Assembly: GCA_023393575.1 (NCBI GenBank)
Contig: JAEWKX010000194.1
Span: forward strand, 1 to 5,630
DNA length: 5,630 nucleotides
Source of the DNA: Pseudomonadota bacterium
GTDB lineage: Bacteria > Pseudomonadota > Alphaproteobacteria > Rhizobiales > Rhizobiaceae
Direction: 5' to 3'
Below are positions 1-4,772 of the stretch, in pieces (position 1 is the first letter of the stretch; every line of letters begins with the position of its first letter). The position numbers were made by a program, and so were the translations under genes. A model generated the notes under the pieces. That model was not told the origin of the DNA. It did no database searches and saw only the letters and a program-made list of their open reading frames with translations.

Positions 1-224
1 TCGCCCACCCCCATAACGTGCGGGTGCACTTCTCCCGCCACCGCGGCCGGCAGGTACCCTCACGGGAATGCCGGTTTTACGCAATCGCGCTGAACGGCCT
101 GATCGACGGCCTCTGGCTTGAGGGAACCCTCGCGCCGGACATGTTCAAGGACCAGGAAATTGCCGAGACCGCGATCGTATCCGTGGAGGCCCTGTTGCGG
201 CTTTCGCGTGGCGAGCTGTCTTGA
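1..224 (+). CDS. TetR/BetI-family transcriptional regulator, C-terminal fragment (5' end outside window)
   Basis: The open frame enters from the left edge (first whole codon at position 3) and ends at TGA 222-224, giving about 73 residues. The segment with NGLIDGLWLEG, followed by APDMFKDQEIAETAIVSVEALL, matches the end of the ligand-binding domain of BetI-like TetR regulators, where an 'LIDGLWLR' helix precedes a final helix. The N-terminal helix-turn-helix that would bind DNA is outside the window, so the family call rests on the C-terminal domain alone. TetR proteins are usually cytoplasmic dimeric repressors released by a small ligand. The aminotransferase gene begins only 26 bases downstream on the same strand, so the regulator probably shares its transcript and may sense a substrate or product of that enzyme. 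The ligand cannot be read from this fragment. Confidence 0.8.
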   Translation, partial: AHPHNVRVHFSRHRGRQVPSRECRFYAIALNGLIDGLWLEGTLAPDMFKDQEIAETAIVSVEALLRLSRGELS

Positions 225-237
225 GAAAACGACCAGC

Positions 238-243
238 AAAGGA
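238..243 (+). promoter_or_regulatory. Ribosome binding site of the first aminotransferase
   Basis: AAAGGA lies 7 bases before ATG 251, a good Shine-Dalgarno match at normal spacing. It fixes the start of the aminotransferase and lies in the 26-base gap after the regulator's stop. No separate promoter is evident in that gap, which favours co-transcription with the regulator. Confidence 0.75.
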
Positions 244-250
244 ATGAACC

Positions 251-1450
251 ATGCGCTACGCCTCAATCACTGACAGACTCGCAGATCTGGGCTCGGGCCG
301 CTGGGCGGTCCATATCGCCGCGCGCGGGATGAAGGAGGAAGGCGCAGACATCATCGAGCTTACGATCGGGGAGCCGGACGTCGCACCCGACCGGGCCCTG
401 CTGGACGAAGCCGCGCGATCCATGCATTCCGGCCGCATCAAGTATTCGAACGGACGAGGCGAGGCATCCGTCCTCAAGGCACTCGTGGAGAAGTATTCCA
501 CCCGCCGGCCGGGCGTGACCGAGGAGAACTTCCTCTGCTTTCCCGGCACGCAGACCGCTCTTTACGCCGTGATGGCCGGACTGGTGGAAACGGGCGATGA
601 GGTTCTGGTCGGCGATCCCCTCTATGCCACCTATGAAGGCGTCATCTCGTCCACCGGCGCGCATCCCGTCATGGTGCCGCTGCATCCGGAGAAGCGGTTC
701 CATATGCAGGCAGAGGACCTCGAGCGTGCGGTAACGCCACAATCGCGCGTCGTCATGCTGAATACCCCCCACAACCCCACGGGCGCGGTCCTGACTGCCG
801 AGGAGATCATCGCGATCGGCGAGGTATGCCGCAGGCACGACCTCTGGATCGTCTGCGACGAGGTCTACGAGCAACTCGTATTCGACAACGTCACTTTCGC
901 ATCTCCCTTCGATATCCCGGAACTGGCGGAGCGGACGATCGTGGTGTCCTCCATCTCGAAATCCCATGCCGCACCCGGTTTCCGCAGCGGCTGGGCGGCC
1001 GGTCCTGCCGAGTTCTGCCGCAAACTGCTGCCGGTCTCGGAAACCATGCTGTTCGGAGTGCAACCCTTCATCGCCGACATGACGGCGTTGGCGCTCTCCC
1101 GCGACTTCCACATGGCTCCCACCATGCGTGCGAACTACCGCCGTCGCGCCGTCCTCGCGGAGCAGGCCTTGGCAGGCGACAATCTGGTGAGGCCCATGCT
1201 GCCGGAAGGCGGCATGTTCATCCTGCTCGACGTCTCGGCCACCGGCCTGACCGGCCTGGACTTCGCTTGGGAACTGCTTCGCCAGGAGAAGGTCGCCGTA
1301 ATGCCGGGAGTGTCATTCGGAGAGCAGGCGAGCGGCTTCCTTCGCGTATCCCTGACGGTGCCGGACGATATCCTTCTCGTGGCGATGAAGCGTATCTCCG
1401 ATCTGGCTCACCGACTGGCGGCGCCCGCCGGCCGGCGCGCCACCGCCTGA
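251..1450 (+). CDS. Class I PLP-dependent aminotransferase, AruH-like (arginine:pyruvate transaminase type)
   Basis: A complete 399-residue fold-type I aminotransferase, a normal length for the family. All core residues are present: N175 in NTPHNPTG, D203 and Y206 in CDEVYEQL (cofactor ring contacts), Lys237 in SISKSHAAPGFRSGW (the Schiff-base lysine), and R365 in GFLRVSL, expected to hold the substrate carboxylate. From memory of Pseudomonas AruH, the similarity runs the whole length. It includes the MRY start, the 'QCALYAV'-like segment (here QTALYAV), the YxTYEAV-like segment (here YATYEGV), HDLW before the aspartate loop, SKSHA at the lysine and the GGMF segment near residue 320. AruH transfers the amino group of L-arginine to pyruvate, but paralogues of this type act on other amino acids, so the substrate is inferred only. 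The start is supported by AAAGGA 7 bases upstream. The TetR gene just upstream is the likely local regulator. The C-terminal tail (about residues 388-399) is Ala/Arg-rich and probably flexible. Confidence 0.92.
   Translation: MRYASITDRLADLGSGRWAVHIAARGMKEEGADIIELTIGEPDVAPDRALLDEAARSMHSGRIKYSNGRGEASVLKALVEKYSTRRPGVTEENFLCFPGTQTALYAVMAGLVETGDEVLVGDPLYATYEGVISSTGAHPVMVPLHPEKRFHMQAEDLERAVTPQSRVVMLNTPHNPTGAVLTAEEIIAIGEVCRRHDLWIVCDEVYEQLVFDNVTFASPFDIPELAERTIVVSSISKSHAAPGFRSGWAAGPAEFCRKLLPVSETMLFGVQPFIADMTALALSRDFHMAPTMRANYRRRAVLAEQALAGDNLVRPMLPEGGMFILLDVSATGLTGLDFAWELLRQEKVAVMPGVSFGEQASGFLRVSLTVPDDILLVAMKRISDLAHRLAAPAGRRATA
1417..1447. repeat. GC-rich nested inverted repeat at the end of the aminotransferase gene
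   Basis: A perfect 12-base palindrome, CGCCGGCCGGCG (1426-1437), is flanked by GGCGG (1417-1421) and CCGCC (1443-1447), which can pair outside it. It lies inside the last codons of the aminotransferase and just past the end of the convergent DUF763 gene. It could form a hairpin in either transcript and help end transcription between the convergent genes. No U-tract follows, so it is not a classical intrinsic terminator. It may simply reflect Ala/Arg codons in GC-rich DNA. Confidence 0.3.
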
Positions 1451-1456
1451 TCGGAT

Positions 1457-2746
1457 CTACGGCCGGCTGGAGGAGGATCGGCGACGACCACCGTTACCGC
1501 CTCCGGCGCTCTCCTGCCCGGACGAAGTTTCCCAGCCGAACACGCTGCGTCCGCCGAGGGCTGGCGAGGCACGAAACTCGCCTGCGACGATCTCCTTGAG
1601 ATCGGGTCCCGTCGCATAGCGTTCCAGTTGGCGCGCCTGGTCATCGAGGCGTTTGAGTGCCTGCAACTCCTCCTCCCGCCCAAGCCTGCCCTTGCCGACC
1701 GCCGACTTCATCACCCTGATCGTCTCGTCATAGACCTTGAGCGGCACCGGGAAAGGATGGCGGTCCTTGCCGCCGTGAGCGAGCGAGAAACGCGCCGGAT
1801 CGGAAAAACGACAAGGCGCACCGTGCACGACCTCCGCCACCATGGCGAGCGCCTTGACCGTACGGGCGCCCACCCCGGGCACCAGGAGCAATTGCTCGAA
1901 ATCCTCCGGTCCCCTGTCTGCGGCAGCGGCCAGCGTTCCGTGAAGGCGCTTCATGTTGACGTCGCTTTCCCGCACGTCGTGATGCGCGGGCATGACCAGA
2001 TGCGGCAGCATCGGCTGAGCCGGCTCCACCGGTCCGCGACCTTCCAGGGCGATCAACTCGGAGACGATCCTGTCAGGGCCGAGCGAGGCAAGCAGGTCGA
2101 GTTGAACGGAGCGCGAGGCGTTCGCCCGGTGATCTGCAAGGTTGATGATCTCCCCCCGCCCCCGCCCTTCGATCGCGGCGTGGGGAGAATCAAGAAAGCC
2201 TTCCAGGCCTTCCGACAGCCAATGGTAACGACGGGCCTGGCGCCTGTCGCCGTTCATGCCCTGCTGCACCACCACCCATTTGCCGTCGTCGGTGACGATG
2301 AAGCCGTGCAGGTAGAGATCGAAGCCGTCCTGGACAGCGGCGCTGTCGACCTTCGCCACCAGCCGGCTCGTACCGGCCAGGGCACCGCCGTCGATGCCGA
2401 CACGGTTGCCGATCGCCGCCAGTTCCTCCGGCGTCTTGCGGGAATGCTGCCCGCGCCCGCCGCAGACATGGATGCCGAGCTCCTGCGAGAGCGGCGCCAG
2501 GCCGCGTTTGAGCGACCCGATGACGCTCGTGGTGATGCCGGATGAATGCCAGTCCATCCCCATGACGGCACCGAACGACTGGAACCAGAACGGATGCGCC
2601 ATGCGCCGCAGAAACTCGTCACGCCCGTAGTGGTGGACGATCGCCTCGGTGATCAACGCACCGAGGCGCGTCATTCGCTGGCCGAGCCACGGCGGAACTC
2701 GTCCGCCGTGCAGGGGAAGGTCGGCGCTGCCTGCTCTTTGTGCCAT
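1457..2746 (-). CDS. DUF763 domain protein with helix-hairpin-helix motif, function unknown
   Basis: A complete 429-residue protein recognised as DUF763 (Pfam PF05559). It opens with RAGSADLPLHGGRVPPWL, the typical family start, followed by FWFQSFGAVMGMDWHSSG (about 53-70), a CGGRGQHSRKTPEEL block beginning at C95, a conserved central region to about 220, and KDRHPFPVP beginning at K327. Residues about 285-308 contain LLLVPGVGARTVKALA (P290, G291, G293), a helix-hairpin-helix of the kind that grips the DNA backbone in repair and recombination proteins. No nuclease or polymerase signature, signal peptide or membrane segment is visible, so a cytoplasmic DNA-binding role is inferred and not shown. 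The last 25 residues are Gly/Ser/Arg-rich and look disordered. The length fits the family. No clear Shine-Dalgarno precedes ATG 2746, but the family motif begins a few residues in, which supports this start. It follows the second aminotransferase by 59 bases on the same strand. Confidence 0.88.
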   Translation of the reverse strand: MAQRAGSADLPLHGGRVPPWLGQRMTRLGALITEAIVHHYGRDEFLRRMAHPFWFQSFGAVMGMDWHSSGITTSVIGSLKRGLAPLSQELGIHVCGGRGQHSRKTPEELAAIGNRVGIDGGALAGTSRLVAKVDSAAVQDGFDLYLHGFIVTDDGKWVVVQQGMNGDRRQARRYHWLSEGLEGFLDSPHAAIEGRGRGEIINLADHRANASRSVQLDLLASLGPDRIVSELIALEGRGPVEPAQPMLPHLVMPAHHDVRESDVNMKRLHGTLAAAADRGPEDFEQLLLVPGVGARTVKALAMVAEVVHGAPCRFSDPARFSLAHGGKDRHPFPVPLKVYDETIRVMKSAVGKGRLGREEELQALKRLDDQARQLERYATGPDLKEIVAGEFRASPALGGRSVFGWETSSGQESAGGGNGGRRRSSSSRP

Positions 2747-2751
2747 GTCGC

Positions 2752-2775
2752 GAGCCGATGTTTCGGATCGGACTC
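2752..2775. repeat. Small inverted repeat just upstream of the DUF763 gene
   Basis: GAGCCGAT (2752-2759) and ATCGGACTC (2767-2775) form an imperfect inverted repeat: CCGAT pairs with ATCGG around a 7-base centre, and GAG pairs with CTC with one extra base between. It covers about 6 to 29 bases before ATG 2746, where a ribosome binding site would sit and where none is recognisable. It could be an operator or an RNA hairpin affecting translation. The arms are short enough for this to be chance. Confidence 0.25.
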
Positions 2776-2805
2776 ATATAGCAGCCTTGCGAGAACAAAA
2801 CAGGA

Positions 2806-3987
2806 TTATTCGGAACGAAGCCCGCCGAACTCCCGCAGCCGATCCGCAAGCGTCAAGATGGTGTCAACGTCGGCATTGGCGAAGGCGAAGCGCAGGTAGC
2901 GCTGCTGGCCTTCCCCGAAATAGTCGCCGGGAATGCAAAGTATCCCCGCCTGCTTCGCAAGACGCTCGGCCACCGCAGCGGATTCCAGAGACGAAAACGG
3001 GTGCCGGACGAAGGCGAAATAGGCTCCGACCGCATCGACCCGCCAGTCTTGCACCGTCGCCATGACGCTCTTCAGCGCCTCGGCTCGGCGGACGATCTCC
3101 CGCCGGTTTTCCTCCCGGCAGTCGGCAAGCAGCGGGAGAGGCTTGGCGACAGCGGCCTGAGCCGCGCGCGGAGCACAGATCTGCAGGTTGTCCATGACCT
3201 TGGCGACCTGTTCGACGACTCTGGGGCCGGCCGTAATGGCGCCGAGCCGATGGCCGGGAATGCAGAAGGATTTGGAAAAGCTGTAGAGGCCTATCAGCCG
3301 GTCCTGCCAACCCTTCTGCGCAAAGAGACCGTGCGGCGGCCGGCCGGCCTCCGGCAGGAAATCGCGGTAGGTCTCGTCGAGGATCAGCCAGATGTCCTTG
3401 TCGCGGCAGAGTTCGAAGACCTGCAGCAGCAGGCCGGGCGGATAGACGGCGCCTGTCGGATTGTTCGGTGAAACCAGCGCCAGAGCCCGGACCTCCGGCG
3501 TAATGGCCGCGGCGATGGCATCCACCCGCGGAACGAACCCGTCCTCCGGATGGCAGGTGACGGTCCGCATCCTAACGCCCATCATCGCCAGCGTGGTGTC
3601 GTGGTTGAAATAGAACGGATTGGTCATGAGGACAGTCTGGCCAGGGCCGGCCACTGCCATGATCGCGCTGGCGAACGCTTCGTTGCAGCCCGAGGTGATG
3701 TGCGTGTTATCGGGCGTTAGCGCGGCACCATAAACCCGGCTCACATGCTCGGCATAGGCGCTGCGAAGGCCGGAATCGCCTTCGATCGGCCCGTAGCCGC
3801 AATAGGCGGTCGACGAGGCCATCTCGCCCAGCAGGGACAGCATGTCCGGATGTGGCGGATAGCCGGGAACGGCTTGCGACAGGTCGATCAGCGGCCCGCG
3901 CGAGCCGTCATACGACCTGCTCCAGGCGAAGACGGACGGAACCGGCGGCGGAGCAAGTCTTTCTACGAGAGGATTGAAGGCAGGCAT
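2806..3987 (-). CDS. Class I/II PLP-dependent aminotransferase, substrate unknown
   Basis: A complete fold-type I aminotransferase of about 393 residues from the start chosen here (MPAFNPLVERL). Core residues are intact: N176 in SPNNPTG, D204 and Y207 in LDETYRDF, Lys239 in SFSKSFCIPGHRLG (Schiff-base lysine), and R366 in RYLRFAF, expected to bind the substrate carboxylate. It differs from the other aminotransferase here at the lysine loop (SKSFCIPGHRLG against SKSHAAPGFRSG) and throughout, so the two are not a recent duplication. The AxPGYPPHP segment near residue 40 is part of the N-terminal substrate-side loop. Start choice: in-frame ATGs lie at 4044, 3993 and 3987. Only 3987 has a plausible though weak ribosome site (TTGGA, 6 bases upstream). 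The 4044 start would add 19 residues with no family features, lacks a ribosome site and would consume most of the divergent control region. The DUF763 gene lies 59 bases downstream and may be co-transcribed. The substrate cannot be told from the sequence. Confidence 0.88.
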   Translation of the reverse strand: MPAFNPLVERLAPPPVPSVFAWSRSYDGSRGPLIDLSQAVPGYPPHPDMLSLLGEMASSTAYCGYGPIEGDSGLRSAYAEHVSRVYGAALTPDNTHITSGCNEAFASAIMAVAGPGQTVLMTNPFYFNHDTTLAMMGVRMRTVTCHPEDGFVPRVDAIAAAITPEVRALALVSPNNPTGAVYPPGLLLQVFELCRDKDIWLILDETYRDFLPEAGRPPHGLFAQKGWQDRLIGLYSFSKSFCIPGHRLGAITAGPRVVEQVAKVMDNLQICAPRAAQAAVAKPLPLLADCREENRREIVRRAEALKSVMATVQDWRVDAVGAYFAFVRHPFSSLESAAVAERLAKQAGILCIPGDYFGEGQQRYLRFAFANADVDTILTLADRLREFGGLRSE

Positions 3988-4027
3988 GGGCATTCCAAGG
4001 ATGGCGCTCCGATACGGCGCGCGGCAT

Positions 4028-4056
4028 TTGATCTGCCCACTCATTTACCAGAATAT
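4028..4056 (+). promoter_or_regulatory. Candidate sigma-70-type promoter for the sulfite-oxidase-like gene
   Basis: TTGATC (4028-4033) and GAATAT (4051-4056) are separated by exactly 17 bases. The first matches TTGACA at 4 of 6 positions and the second matches TATAAT at 3 of 6. Transcription would begin near 4063, leaving a leader of about 34 bases with the ribosome site at 4085-4090. The match is modest and read by eye. Confidence 0.3.
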
Positions 4057-4068
4057 CGTCGCTGGCAA
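4042..4068 (-). promoter_or_regulatory. Weak candidate promoter for the second aminotransferase
   Basis: On the minus strand, TTGCCA (4068-4063) matches TTGACA at 5 of 6 positions. TAAATG (4047-4042) follows after 15 bases and matches TATAAT at 3 of 6; the spacing is shorter than usual. If real, transcription begins downstream of ATG 4044, so the protein must start at 3993 or 3987. It overlaps the plus-strand candidate, so the two could compete. Confidence 0.18.
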
Positions 4069-4084
4069 GGACGAGATCGCCACG

Positions 4085-4090
4085 AAAGGA
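4085..4090 (+). promoter_or_regulatory. Ribosome binding site deciding the sulfite-oxidase-like start
   Basis: AAAGGA ends 6 bases before ATG 4097. This favours 4097 over the upstream in-frame ATG at 3974, whose extra 41 residues have no family similarity and overlap the start of the divergent aminotransferase. Confidence 0.75.
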
Positions 4091-4096
4091 CAGGTT

Positions 4097-4759
4097 ATGA
4101 CCGACGAGCCCACATCCGAGGACATCAAGCTCACACGTACAAAGCGGCAATGGGCGGATGAGGGCCGCTTTCTCACCGGCAGGGTCTCACGCCCCGAAAC
4201 GGAACGGCTGCCGCCGGGGCAGCACCTGGTGAGGAACTGGCCGGTGCTCGACCTCGGCCAGCAACCGCAGGTCTCGGCTGCGCAGTGGCGGCTGGAGGTC
4301 CGCGGTCTCGTCGACAATGCCCGCACCTTCGACTGGAGCGAATTTCTGGAGCTGCCGCAGGCGGAAACCCGTTCTGACATCCACTGCGTGACCACCTGGT
4401 CGCGCTACGACAACCGGTGGACCGGCGTTTCCATCCGCGATCTTCTCCAAGTCCTTCGTCCGAAGGCGGAGGCCGCCGCCGTGATGCTGACGAGCTATGA
4501 CGGCTATACCACCAACCTGTTGCTGTCCGATTTCGCCGCCGAGGATGCCATGCTCGTCCACCGTTGGCAGGGGGAGCCGCTGAGCCTGGAGCATGGCGGC
4601 CCCGTGCGGCTCGTCGTGCCGCATCTCTACTTCTGGAAGAGCGCGAAGTGGCTCAATCGGATCGAATTCCTATCGGCCGACCGGGCGGGATTCTGGGAAC
4701 AGAACGGCTACCATATGCGCGGCGACCCGTGGGCGGAGGAGCGTTATTCCGACGATTGA
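4097..4759 (+). CDS. Sulfite-oxidase-like molybdopterin-dependent oxidoreductase
   Basis: A complete 220-residue protein made almost entirely of the oxidoreductase molybdopterin-binding domain of the sulfite oxidase/YedY (MsrP) superfamily. Cys97 in DIHCVTTWSRYDNRWTGV is the expected thiolate ligand of molybdenum. WRLEVRGLVDN upstream, LTSYDGYTTNL, and the cofactor-loop segment VRLVVPHLYFWKSAKWLNRIEF (P175, H176, K181, K184, W185) are all family features. The ending with FWEQNGYHMRGDPWAEERY is typical of the bacterial short 'sulfite oxidase-like' subgroup. Unlike animal sulfite oxidase it has no heme domain and no C-terminal dimerisation domain. Unlike YedY it has no twin-arginine signal, so it should stay in the cytoplasm, and its electron partner is not encoded nearby. 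The substrate is unknown; sulfite oxidation or reduction of an oxidised compound are both possible. The gene is convergent with mmsB, 13 bases apart, with no evident terminator hairpin between them. Confidence 0.9.
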   Translation: MTDEPTSEDIKLTRTKRQWADEGRFLTGRVSRPETERLPPGQHLVRNWPVLDLGQQPQVSAAQWRLEVRGLVDNARTFDWSEFLELPQAETRSDIHCVTTWSRYDNRWTGVSIRDLLQVLRPKAEAAAVMLTSYDGYTTNLLLSDFAAEDAMLVHRWQGEPLSLEHGGPVRLVVPHLYFWKSAKWLNRIEFLSADRAGFWEQNGYHMRGDPWAEERYSDD

Positions 4760-4772
4760 ACCGGCGCGTTTG

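Larger units (their letters stand above)
3988..4096. promoter_or_regulatory. Divergent control region between the second aminotransferase and the sulfite-oxidase-like gene
   Basis: With starts at 3987 (minus) and 4097 (plus), 109 bases separate two divergent genes, so promoters for both should lie here. The segment around 4027-4060 is visibly richer in A and T than the flanking coding sequence, as expected of a promoter. No strong palindromic operator was seen. If the longer frames were used instead, the two coding regions would overlap, which is unlikely. Confidence 0.6.

Noticed and set aside
263..1111. Long open frame (282 codons) on the minus strand opposite the first aminotransferase
   Set aside because: It lies entirely within a gene whose active-site motifs are all intact. 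Its translation resembles no family and is typical of an antisense shadow in GC-rich DNA.
826..1599. Open frame of 257 codons on the plus strand, shifted relative to the aminotransferase
   Set aside because: The translation is Arg/Pro-rich with no recognisable domain, and it overlaps two well-supported genes. It is a frame shadow.
1628..2545. Open frame of 305 codons on the plus strand opposite the DUF763 gene
   Set aside because: The reverse frame carries the complete DUF763 motif set, while this one is Arg/His/Asp-rich with no family resemblance.
2790..2820. Possible LexA (SOS) box near GAAC sequences upstream of the DUF763 gene
   Set aside because: Alphaproteobacterial LexA sites read GTTC-N7-GTTC. 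The two GAAC elements here are about 16 bases apart, and the one GTTC on the minus strand has no partner at the right distance.
3988..4044. N-terminal extension of the second aminotransferase to ATG 4044
   Set aside because: There is no ribosome binding site before 4044, and the added residues show no family features. It remains possible, but 3987 fits better.
3974..4096. N-terminal extension of the sulfite-oxidase-like protein from ATG 3974, possibly a signal peptide
   Set aside because: The extra 41 residues contain no twin-arginine motif followed by a hydrophobic stretch. They overlap the divergent gene's start, and a good ribosome site precedes ATG 4097.
4760..4772. Bidirectional terminator between the sulfite-oxidase-like gene and mmsB
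   Set aside because: The 13-base gap and adjoining codons show no hairpin followed by a T-run on either strand.
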